Source: Achromobacter spanius
GTDB lineage: Bacteria; Pseudomonadota; Gammaproteobacteria; Burkholderiales; Burkholderiaceae_B
Assembly (NCBI RefSeq): GCF_002812705.1
Contig: NZ_CP025030.1
Location: 1,116,001 to 1,180,000, forward strand
DNA length: 64,000 bases
Reading direction: 5' to 3'
The notes under the pieces: model-generated
Database searches by the model: none
Told to the model about the DNA's origin: nothing
What the model saw: the letters and a program-made list of their open reading frames with translations, nothing else
Shown: positions 1 through 5,987 of the stretch, in pieces
How positions within the stretch are numbered: the first letter of the stretch is position 1
Layout of the letters: the number at the start of each line of letters is the position of its first letter
Program-made: the position numbers and the translations under genes

Positions 1-620
1 CCCCCGATGAAGTGCACGATGAAATCGTTGAAGATGCCGCTGACGGTAAGTTCGCCGTGACCGCTCAGCACGGCCAGCAGCACCGAGTACAAAGCGATGG
101 ACGCGGCGTCGTTGAACAGGCTTTCGCCTTCGACCAGTGTCGTCAGCCGCTTGGGCGCGCCCACTTCCCGAAAAATGCCCACCACGGCGACCGGGTCCGT
201 CGTCGCCACAATGGCGCCCAACAGCAGGCAGACCACCAGGCCGTAGGGCGAAATCGCGTCCAGCGTCACCCCGACCACCACGGTACACACCACGACAGCC
301 ACAATCGCCATCATCAGGATCGGCCCGATGTCGTCTATCAGGCGGCGCACGTTCATGGCCAGCGCGGTCTCGAACAACAGCACCGGCAGGAACACCATCA
401 GGAAGGTTTCGGACGAGATTTCAAAGCGTTCCAGTGAATCGAGAAAATCTGCGATCCAACTGGGCGCCCAACCATGGACGTGGATGATGATGCCAAGCAA
501 ACACCCGACGATAGCCAGCAATACCGAATAAGGCAGCTTGAGCCGGCCGGCCAGCGGCGGCATAAAGCAAACCAGTGTGAGCAATCCGGCCAAGCCGAAT
601 ACGAGAAATCCTACATCCAT
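1..620 (-). CDS. Na+/H+ antiporter, CPA1 family (C-terminal part beyond the window)
   Basis: Inner-membrane cation/proton exchanger. Reading the minus strand from an ATG at 620 gives about 206 residues with no stop before the window edge, so only the N-terminal part is visible. It begins MDVGFLVFGLAGL and is made of hydrophobic segments. The CPA1 ion-site signature ATTDPVAVVGIFREVG lies near residue 140, followed by LVEGESLFNDAAS, the second conserved CPA1 block. Whether it prefers Na+ or K+ cannot be told from this part. It is divergent from the phosphodiesterase gene, with about 190 bp between them for promoters. Confidence 0.9.
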   Translation of the reverse strand, partial: MDVGFLVFGLAGLLTLVCFMPPLAGRLKLPYSVLLAIVGCLLGIIIHVHGWAPSWIADFLDSLERFEISSETFLMVFLPVLLFETALAMNVRRLIDDIGPILMMAIVAVVVCTVVVGVTLDAISPYGLVVCLLLGAIVATTDPVAVVGIFREVGAPKRLTTLVEGESLFNDAASIALYSVLLAVLSGHGELTVSGIFNDFIVHFIG

Positions 621-808
621 GGGTATTGCCACGTCCCGAGCAGTGAGAGGTGCGACAAGAATAGCGGCATTTTTCAGTGAGGCAGGGCGGGAAACTGTAG
701 GGAATCGTAGAGAATGCACGTTTCGTTACCCTAGGTGCCGCCGCTGATACGCGCCACGCCCTGTTTTTTGGGTAATGTGCAAACGTGCAAACTACGCAGG
801 AGCGGCAC

Positions 809-1645
809 TTGCCACGCGTCCACCCTCTGGCCCGCCGTCACGACGCGCCCGCCATGCTGGTCCAGTTGACCGACAGCCATTTGTTCGGCGAACCCGACAC
901 CGCGATGCTGGGCGTCAATACCGACGCGAGCCTGCGCGCGGTGCTGCGCCAGATTGAAGCCGACGGCAAACGTCCCGACCTGCTGCTGGCCACCGGCGAC
1001 TTGTCGCAAGACGGCGAGGCCGCCGCCTACCGGCGCTTTGCGGCCATTCTTGGCCAGGCCGGCGTGCTGTCGGGCGCGCAGATCCGTTGCCTGCCCGGCA
1101 ACCACGACCAACCGGCCGTGATGCGCCAAGAGTTGCCGCAATGGTCGGCGCCCGTGACGGATGTGGGCGCCTGGCGCGTCGTGACGCTGGACACCACGGT
1201 GCCCGGTTCCAATGCCGGCCACTTGCCCGACAGCCAGTTGGACATGCTGGAGGCGGCGCTCGCCGCCGAGCCCGGCCGCCACACCCTGATCGCCATGCAC
1301 CACAACCCCATGCAGATCGACAGCCATTGGCACGACTCGATGATGATCGACAACCCGCAGGCGCTGTTCAAGCGCCTGACGCGGTGGCCGCAAGCGCGCG
1401 TGCTGTTGTGGGGCCATGTCCATCATGAGTTCGACCGCCGCCGCCACAACCTGCGCATGCTGGCCACGCCGTCGACCTGCTTTCAGTTCAGTATTCGCGA
1501 CGGCAAGCATGTGGTCGACAACCTGGCGCCAGGCTACCGTTGGATCAAGCTTTATCAGGATGGATCAATGGCCACGGGCGTGCGCCGCGTGCAGGACGCA
1601 CTGTGGCATACGGCGCTGGCGCCGGACGACGCGCAAGCCGCATAA
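809..1645 (+). CDS. cpdA: CpdA-like 3',5'-cyclic-nucleotide phosphodiesterase / calcineurin-type metallophosphoesterase
   Basis: Cytoplasmic class III phosphodiesterase, expected to hydrolyse cAMP. All metal-site motifs are visible: QLTDSHLF (D22, H24), GDLSQDG (D64), GNHDQP (N97, H98), a His pair near 163-164 and GHVHH (H202, H204), giving a complete binuclear-metal active site over 278 residues. I chose the TTG at 809 because a GCAGGAG ribosome site lies about 6 bases before it. An ATG at 854, directly before the LVQLTDSH strand, is the other reasonable start. Family members also act on other phosphoesters, so cAMP is an inference from the family. Confidence 0.82.
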   Translation: MPRVHPLARRHDAPAMLVQLTDSHLFGEPDTAMLGVNTDASLRAVLRQIEADGKRPDLLLATGDLSQDGEAAAYRRFAAILGQAGVLSGAQIRCLPGNHDQPAVMRQELPQWSAPVTDVGAWRVVTLDTTVPGSNAGHLPDSQLDMLEAALAAEPGRHTLIAMHHNPMQIDSHWHDSMMIDNPQALFKRLTRWPQARVLLWGHVHHEFDRRRHNLRMLATPSTCFQFSIRDGKHVVDNLAPGYRWIKLYQDGSMATGVRRVQDALWHTALAPDDAQAA

Positions 1646-1684
1646 AAATCGGGGCACCAGATATACGAATATATGTGGTGCCCC
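1641..1684 (-). terminator. Rho-independent terminator reading on the minus strand
   Basis: GGGGCACCA and TGGTGCCCC form a perfect 9-bp stem (1651-1684). On the minus strand the stem is followed directly by GATTTTTATG (1650-1641), a proper U-run that overlaps the cpdA stop codon in antisense. On the plus strand the stem is followed by GCAAGC, so it is a poor terminator for cpdA. It lies more than 200 bp past rpoH's own terminator, which implies a separate minus-strand transcript. Confidence 0.65.
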
Positions 1685-1835
1685 GCAAGCATCCGTCTCA
1701 TAGGGGAGGGGAAAGAGGAGAAGCCGAGACGGATGGCAAGACTGCAAACTAGCTAAAGTTCGCGGTCTACATGAACTTAGGCGGCGCTCTCATTATTAAG
1801 TTTCTGCAAGAGCACGAAATTTAGCGGCGAATTTG
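1641..1835 (-). ncRNA. Candidate small RNA with a CU-rich (anti-Shine-Dalgarno-like) loop
   Basis: The gap between cpdA and rpoH holds four stem-loops in a row: GCTCT/AGAGC (1786-1813), AAGTTC/GAACTT (1756-1778), a perfect 10-bp stem CATCCGTCTC/GAGACGGATG (1690-1735), and a terminator whose U-run lies only on the minus strand (1641-1684). Read on the minus strand, the 26-nt loop of the third hairpin is pyrimidine-rich and contains TCTCCTCTTTCCCCTCCCC, complementary to ribosome-binding sites. This layout resembles trans-acting small RNAs that expose an anti-SD loop. No convincing promoter was found and the 5' end is a guess. It matches no family I can name with confidence. Confidence 0.45.
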
Positions 1836-1890
1836 TATCAATTTATTGGCACCCATTTTTGGCAGGGTGTCACGCAAGGAATCGCCGGGC

Positions 1891-1916
1891 AAAGAAAAGG
1901 GCCGCTTGCGCGGCCC
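1891..1916 (-). terminator. Rho-independent terminator of rpoH
   Basis: GGGCCGC (1899-1905), TTGC loop, GCGGCCC (1910-1916). On the minus strand the hairpin is followed by TTTTCTTT (1898-1891). It lies 33 bp downstream of the rpoH stop codon. Confidence 0.8.
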
Positions 1917-1949
1917 AGCTCAGACGTTACCCGGCAAATCAGCCAACCA

Positions 1950-2834
1950 TCAGGAAGCCAGATTGCCGCGCATTTTCTTCAGCGCGGCGGCTTCGATCTG
2001 GCGGATGCGCTCGGCGGATACGCCGAATTCTTGCGCCAGTTCATGCAGCGTGGCGCCGCCGTCATCCTGCAGCCAGCGCGCCTCGACGATGCGGCGCGAA
2101 CGGGCGTCCAGCGCATCCAGCGCGCCGGTCAGGCCGGTGCTTTGAAGCTGGTCGCGCGCGGCGCGTTCCAGCACCCGAGTGGGTTCCTGGCGGCCGTCGT
2201 CGGACAGGTAGGCGATGGGCGCATAGCTGTCGTCATCGTCATCCTGGTTTTCCAGCGACATGTCGCGCCCGGACATACGCACTTCCATTTCGCTGACATC
2301 TTCGCGGCGCACGTTCAGTTCGCGGGCGATGTGATCGACCTGGTCGGGGTCCAGCGTTTGGCCGTCGGGGCGCATGCTGCGCAGATTGAAGAACAGCTTG
2401 CGCTGAGCCTTGGTGGTGGCCACCTTGACCAGACGCCAGTTGCGGATGATGTATTCGTGGATTTCGGCCTTGATCCAGTGCACGGCAAACGACACCAGGC
2501 GCACGCCGCGCTCGGGGTCGAAGCGCTTCACGGCTTTCATCAGGCCAACATTGCCTTCCTGGATAAGGTCGGCGTGGGGCAAACCATAGCCCAGGTACTG
2601 GCGCGCAACCGACACCACCAGGCGCAGGTGCGACAGAATCAGTTCGCGCGCGGCACCCAGGTCTTCCTGGTCGCGCAGGCGACGGCCCAACTCGGTTTCA
2701 CGCTCTGCCGACAGAACCGGCAAGCGGTTGACCGTGGAAATGTACGCGTCGATCGTGCCAAGTGCGCCCGGATTGGCAATGGCCAACGCCAGAGCGTTGC
2801 CAGACGCGGCCAACGAGGTACTGGGTTGCTTCAT
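1950..2834 (-). CDS. rpoH: RNA polymerase sigma factor RpoH (sigma-32, heat shock)
   Basis: Heat-shock sigma factor of 294 residues. Region 2 is clear (LIQEGNVGLMKAVKRFDPERG, then VSFAVHWIKAEIHEYI). The RpoH box QRKLFFNLR, which separates sigma-32 from other group members, is present, and region 4.2 ends the protein with a helix-turn-helix (LAQEFGVSAERIRQIEAAAL). I chose the ATG at 2834 (MKQPSTSL) because CCGGAGAC lies just upstream; an in-frame ATG at 2870 has no ribosome site. The gene stands alone, with its own terminator and a perfect CIRCE element upstream, so HrcA repression of the heat-shock sigma factor is expected. Confidence 0.96.
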   Translation of the reverse strand: MKQPSTSLAASGNALALAIANPGALGTIDAYISTVNRLPVLSAERETELGRRLRDQEDLGAARELILSHLRLVVSVARQYLGYGLPHADLIQEGNVGLMKAVKRFDPERGVRLVSFAVHWIKAEIHEYIIRNWRLVKVATTKAQRKLFFNLRSMRPDGQTLDPDQVDHIARELNVRREDVSEMEVRMSGRDMSLENQDDDDDSYAPIAYLSDDGRQEPTRVLERAARDQLQSTGLTGALDALDARSRRIVEARWLQDDGGATLHELAQEFGVSAERIRQIEAAALKKMRGNLAS

Positions 2835-2880
2835 AGCGGGGGTCTCCGGAAAGCGAAGGGATAGCGACATGGATTCGATG

Positions 2881-2907
2881 TTAGCACTCTAGTAAAGGGA
2901 GTGCTAA
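2881..2907. promoter_or_regulatory. Perfect CIRCE element (HrcA operator) upstream of rpoH
   Basis: TTAGCACTC, nine bases, GAGTGCTAA: an exact match to the CIRCE consensus, centred about 60 bp upstream of the chosen rpoH start. CIRCE is the operator of the heat-shock repressor HrcA, normally found before groESL or dnaKJ. Its position here ties rpoH expression to HrcA and the GroE-dependent folding state. No hrcA gene is in the window. Confidence 0.93.
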
Positions 2908-2935
2908 TACGACTATTGCGGCGCGTCAAAGTTTC
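2906..2935 (-). promoter_or_regulatory. Possible sigma-E-type promoter of rpoH
   Basis: On the minus strand GAAACTT (2935-2929), a 15-bp spacer and GTCGTA (2913-2908) resemble the ECF sigma-E pattern GGAACTT / GTCTAA. The predicted transcription start would fall inside the CIRCE element, which suits repression by HrcA. E. coli rpoH also has a sigma-E promoter. The match is imperfect and not tested. Confidence 0.35.
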
Positions 2936-2970
2936 AAGTTTGTGGCGCGTCCCTATTTTTTTGACGCGCC
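2920..2970. repeat. GGCGCGTC repeat cluster between rpoH and the next gene
   Basis: GGCGCGTC occurs at 2920 and 2944, and its inverse GACGCGCC at 2963. The second and third copies can form an 8-bp stem around an 11-nt loop, and the first and third a larger stem. It could be a weak terminator for the membrane-protein gene at 2990-3679 or an operator for the rpoH promoter. There is no good U-run. Confidence 0.4.
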
Positions 2971-2989
2971 GTTCGGGGGTCGACTGGGG

Positions 2990-3679
2990 CTACCAACCCA
3001 GGCGCTTCAAGCCCTCTGCCGTTGCTTCACCGTCTGGGCGGATGAACAAGGCGCCGCGCGGGTCCATGAACACCTGGTACTTCGCGCCATCGAACATCGG
3101 CATGTAGGCGGCGCTTCCGAATTGGACATCGACGAAGGGGAACCAGTTCGGGAAACTCTTCTTCAAGGACCCGAGATCAGGCGCGGGCCAATCGTCCAGG
3201 GCGTGGACGGAGCGCGTGGCCGAGGCTTCCCGCGCGATGTCGCTGTGGCGGCCCGACAAGCGCTCCAGACGGTACAAGGGCGGCACGCCCGCCATCAGCG
3301 CCGGCAGCTTCCAGCGCACGACCCGGGCGTCGATCTGCCATTGGTCGCCATACAGCACATATTGCTTGGGGCCCGTGCCCGGTGCGGTGGTCGTCAGCTG
3401 GAACTGGCCTTCCGCCTGCTGGCGGACCTCGACCCGGGCCACGGATTCGTCCGTAGTCAGCTTGTAAAACTGCACCAGCGACAAGGCCAGCAGCCCGCAA
3501 ACACATCCCAGCAACACCAGCATCAGGCCGAACAGGCGGCGCACCGGGCGAAACTGGAACATCTTGCGGCCGCGTTCGTCACGCGGGCCACCGCGGCTCA
3601 GCAGCATGACGAGGCCGGGCAGCAGGACGACAAGGGCGCCCAGAAGAATCCAGACGAAGGGAGCGATACCGTTGATCAA
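2990..3679 (-). CDS. Conserved inner-membrane protein of unknown function
   Basis: A 229-residue protein with two N-terminal membrane segments (about residues 6-28 and 47-70), separated by a basic loop, then a soluble domain of about 155 residues that should face the periplasm. The soluble part contains GTGPKQYVLYGDQWQIDARVV and ends MDPRGALFIRPDGEATAEGLKRLGW. Proteins of this shape are often labelled multidrug or cation efflux related, but I see no transporter motif and give no function. The start is TTG at 3679, preceded by AGGAACGCC at good spacing. Confidence 0.7.
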   Translation of the reverse strand: MINGIAPFVWILLGALVVLLPGLVMLLSRGGPRDERGRKMFQFRPVRRLFGLMLVLLGCVCGLLALSLVQFYKLTTDESVARVEVRQQAEGQFQLTTTAPGTGPKQYVLYGDQWQIDARVVRWKLPALMAGVPPLYRLERLSGRHSDIAREASATRSVHALDDWPAPDLGSLKKSFPNWFPFVDVQFGSAAYMPMFDGAKYQVFMDPRGALFIRPDGEATAEGLKRLGW

Positions 3680-3777
3680 GTCAGGCGTTCCTATATAGCG
3701 CAGCCCGGCTCAGGGCCCGATGCGCCAGGGGCACCGCGAGCCTGCCGCAGCAGGCTTCCCAGTATAGAAGCGGGCTT

Positions 3778-4644
3778 TCACCCCGCCGGTTTTCCAAGCC
3801 GCTCGACGTGAAACCGGATGTGATCTTCGATGAAGGTAGAGATGAAGTAGTAGCCGTGGTCGTAGCCGGGCTGGCGGCGCAGGGTGAGCGGCTGCCCAGC
3901 GGTGGCACAGGCGGCTTCGAACACCTCGGGATACAACTGCTCGGCCAGGAATTGGTCGGATTCGCCCTGGTCGATGAGGATGCCGCCGGGAAAGGGCTGC
4001 TTCAGCCCTTGCATCAGCGAGGCCGCGTCATACGCGGCCCACTCGGCGGGGTTGTCGCCCAGGTAGGCGCCAAACGCTTTTTTGCCCCACGGGCACTGGC
4101 TGGGCGCGGCGATGGGCGCAAAGGCCGACACCGACCGGAATTTGCCCGGGTTGCGCAGTGCCAGCACCAACGCGCCGTGGCCACCCATGGAGTGGCCGAA
4201 GATGCCTGTGCGCGACGCATCGCCCGGCAACGTGTCGCCCGTGACGATGGCGTGCAGTTCTTCGGTCACGTAGCTATACATGCGGTAGTGGTCGCGCCAG
4301 GCCGGCGTGATGGCATCCACATAGAAGCCCGCGCCGGTACCCAGGTCCCAGCTTTCGTCTTCGCCGGGCACGTTGGCGCCGCGCGGGCTCGTGTCCGGCG
4401 CCACCAGCATGACGCCCAGTTCCGCCGCCAGTCGCTGGGCGCCGGCCTTGATCATGAAGGTTTCTTCGGTGCAGGTCAGGCCTGCCAGAAAGAACAGCAC
4501 GGGCACCGGGCCTTGCTCGGCCTGGGGCGGTACGAAGACCGAAAAACGCATGGGCAGGCCGATCTGGGCGGACTCATGGCGGTAGTAGCGCTGCGTACCG
4601 CCAAAGCAGCGATGCTGGGAAATGAGTTCCAGGGCCACGGGCAT
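3778..4644 (-). CDS. fghA: S-formylglutathione hydrolase
   Basis: Cytosolic esterase of glutathione-dependent formaldehyde detoxification: splits S-formylglutathione to formate and glutathione. 288 residues, the usual length. The alpha/beta-hydrolase triad is readable: Ser152 in GHSMGGHGA, the Asp within DQGESDQFL (about 226-230) and His263 in YDHGYYFI. The conserved FFLAGLTCTEETFM and APDTSPRG blocks are present. Start ATG at 4644 has ACCGGAGAAG upstream. The usual partner, a class III alcohol dehydrogenase, is not adjacent here. Confidence 0.95.
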   Translation of the reverse strand: MPVALELISQHRCFGGTQRYYRHESAQIGLPMRFSVFVPPQAEQGPVPVLFFLAGLTCTEETFMIKAGAQRLAAELGVMLVAPDTSPRGANVPGEDESWDLGTGAGFYVDAITPAWRDHYRMYSYVTEELHAIVTGDTLPGDASRTGIFGHSMGGHGALVLALRNPGKFRSVSAFAPIAAPSQCPWGKKAFGAYLGDNPAEWAAYDAASLMQGLKQPFPGGILIDQGESDQFLAEQLYPEVFEAACATAGQPLTLRRQPGYDHGYYFISTFIEDHIRFHVERLGKPAG

Positions 4645-4793
4645 GGATCTTCTCCGGTCTGGGGGTGAAAAATTCGTCGACGGGTTAGGGTATATCCACG
4701 GTACGACGTTCCGTCGCCGAATGTTAACCTGCCCTGCATACAGGCCGGACGACAAAAAAAAGCGATTCCGTGCCCATATTGTGATCGCGGTAC

Positions 4794-4822
4794 TTGACCA
4801 GCGCCCATCGTGGCACTATTTA
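4794..4822 (+). promoter_or_regulatory. Sigma-70-type promoter for the transposase-like gene
   Basis: TTGACC (4794-4799), 17-bp spacer, TATTTA (4817-4822), running into TATATA. It lies about 50 bp before the ATG at 4875, in the intergenic region shared with divergent fghA. Confidence 0.5.
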
Positions 4823-4874
4823 TATACCGTGAGCGAAGACAACCCGTTCTTCCAGATACGCAAGCCCTGACACT

Positions 4875-5633
4875 ATGGCCCGTCTGCCCCGTCTGTACGC
4901 CCCTGGGCTGCCCCAACTGGTGCAGGCCAACTTCATTTCGCCGCTGGCCGCGCCGTCTCAACCCGCGCCCGCCGACATCCTGAACCAACTGGCCACCTGG
5001 CTGGGCGAATCCGCTCAACGCCATCGGGTGTCGGTCCACGGCTGGCTGTTGGCCAACGACCGCATCCTGCTGTTGGCGACTCCCGCCGACGAAGAAGGCT
5101 TGCCTCGGTTGATGCAGACGCTGGGCCGCAACCTGGCCGCACGCTTGCGCGGTGGCCGGGTCTTCGCGGGGCGTTACCGATCCGCCTTGCTGGAACCGGG
5201 CGCGTGGGTGCTGCCGGCGCTGGTCTGGCTGGAAACATATCCCGTGCGCAGTGGCGCGTCGCAAGACCCTGATTCATGGCCCTGGTCCTCGGCGGCCAGC
5301 CACACCGGCAACACCACGGCCGCGCCCGTGCAATGGCAGTCGGACCACGCCGATTACTGGGCTTGCGGCAACACGCCGTTCGACCGCCAGGCCAATTACC
5401 GCAAGCGTCTGCAAGACGGCTTGTCGCGGGAAGAATCCCAGCGCATTGATCAAGCCGTCTCCGGCCAATGGGCATTGGGCGGACCCAGCTTCATCGCCAG
5501 CCTGGCACATACCGCCAGCCGGCGCGTGGCGCCGGGCCAGCGCGGCCGGCCGCGCAAGAAACCCGCCGCCACGACGGAATCGGATTCGCCCGCGCCGCCG
5601 GCGCCGGGCAACAACCCCCCGGCAACTTCCTGA
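4875..5633 (+). CDS. REP-associated tyrosine transposase (RAYT) relative with lost catalytic residues
   Basis: 252 residues. The frame of the Y1-transposase / RAYT family is clear from MARLPRL at the start, VHGWLLANDRILLLATP, the LE-YPVRSG and WSS blocks around 119-140, and a C-terminal helix plus GQRGRPRKK tail typical of RAYTs. The catalytic HUH motif (usually N-H-x-H-L-L) reads N61-D62-R63-I64-L65, so both metal-binding His are gone. The Tyr-bearing helix is shortened, with Leu/Ala/Arg where YVxYxN is expected near 86-92. The reading frame is intact and has its own promoter and terminator, so it looks like a kept, non-catalytic DNA-binding relative. It sits directly before gltBD. No strong ribosome site was seen. 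Confidence 0.75.
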   Translation: MARLPRLYAPGLPQLVQANFISPLAAPSQPAPADILNQLATWLGESAQRHRVSVHGWLLANDRILLLATPADEEGLPRLMQTLGRNLAARLRGGRVFAGRYRSALLEPGAWVLPALVWLETYPVRSGASQDPDSWPWSSAASHTGNTTAAPVQWQSDHADYWACGNTPFDRQANYRKRLQDGLSREESQRIDQAVSGQWALGGPSFIASLAHTASRRVAPGQRGRPRKKPAATTESDSPAPPAPGNNPPATS

Positions 5634-5639
5634 GTATCC

Positions 5640-5668
5640 AACCCGCCTTCCTGGCGGGTTTTTTATTG
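5640..5668 (+). terminator. Rho-independent terminator after the transposase-like gene
   Basis: CCCGCC, TTCCT loop, GGCGGG, then TTTTTTATT. A second hairpin (GCCGGA/TCCGGC, 5681-5697) follows. Together they separate this gene from gltB. Confidence 0.85.
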
Positions 5669-5820
5669 GTCCCTTGGAGGGCCGGAGCTCGTCCGGCTGT
5701 GCATTTTTCGCCACACGCGATGGGCCAAGGATGCGCCAATAAATAGGGACATATTAATCAAGATAGATCGATTTTGGTGCAGGCTCGGATCTGCTTGTGC
5801 ACACCCCTGCGCACCGGCCC

Positions 5821-5841
5821 AATAACGGCGCGCCCGTTATT
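5821..5841. promoter_or_regulatory. Palindrome upstream of gltB
   Basis: AATAACGG, five bases, CCGTTATT: an 8-bp perfect inverted repeat about 150 bp before the gltB start, inside a 354-bp gene-free stretch (5634-5987) that is AT-richer than its surroundings. It looks like a regulator site; the regulator is unknown. Confidence 0.4.
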
Positions 5842-5856
5842 GTGTCCCCATATTAA

Positions 5857-5873
5857 TGCACTATGACGGCGCA
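5857..5873. promoter_or_regulatory. NtrC-like binding site upstream of gltB
   Basis: TGCACTATGACGGCGCA matches the NtrC pattern TGCACyA-N4-GGTGCA except for one base in the right arm. It lies about 115 bp before the gltB ATG. Further half-sites (TTGGTGCA near 5775, TGCACC near 5911) are close by. Nitrogen control of glutamate synthase makes this sensible, but no convincing sigma-54 -24/-12 pair was found. Confidence 0.4.
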
Positions 5874-5987
5874 CCGATATAAATAGGGTCATACCCCTTT
5901 TGTTTTTATTGCACCCTACCCCTGGTGGGGGTATTGTCCGTCTCCTGCACTGCAACATTACGACGCAGGCTCACTGCGGAGCGCGCC

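Noticed and set aside
1690-1735. Plus-strand small RNA with purine-rich GGA loop (CsrA-binding type)
   Set aside because: The adjoining terminator has its U-run only on the minus strand, so a plus-strand transcript would not end there.
3808-4668. A 286-codon plus-strand frame opposite fghA
   Set aside because: Antisense shadow; the minus strand has the complete catalytic triad and a good ribosome site.
4622-4870. An 82-codon plus-strand frame between fghA and the transposase-like gene
   Set aside because: It covers the divergent promoter region and the fghA start, has no ribosome site and no protein-like features.
5758-5958. A 66-codon minus-strand frame in the gltB upstream region
   Set aside because: No ribosome site, runs through the NtrC-like site and palindrome, and shows no protein-like composition.
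5874-5987. Sigma-54 promoter for gltB
   Set aside because: The best candidate, TGG near 5930 followed by TTGT, lacks the -12 GC; not good enough to list.
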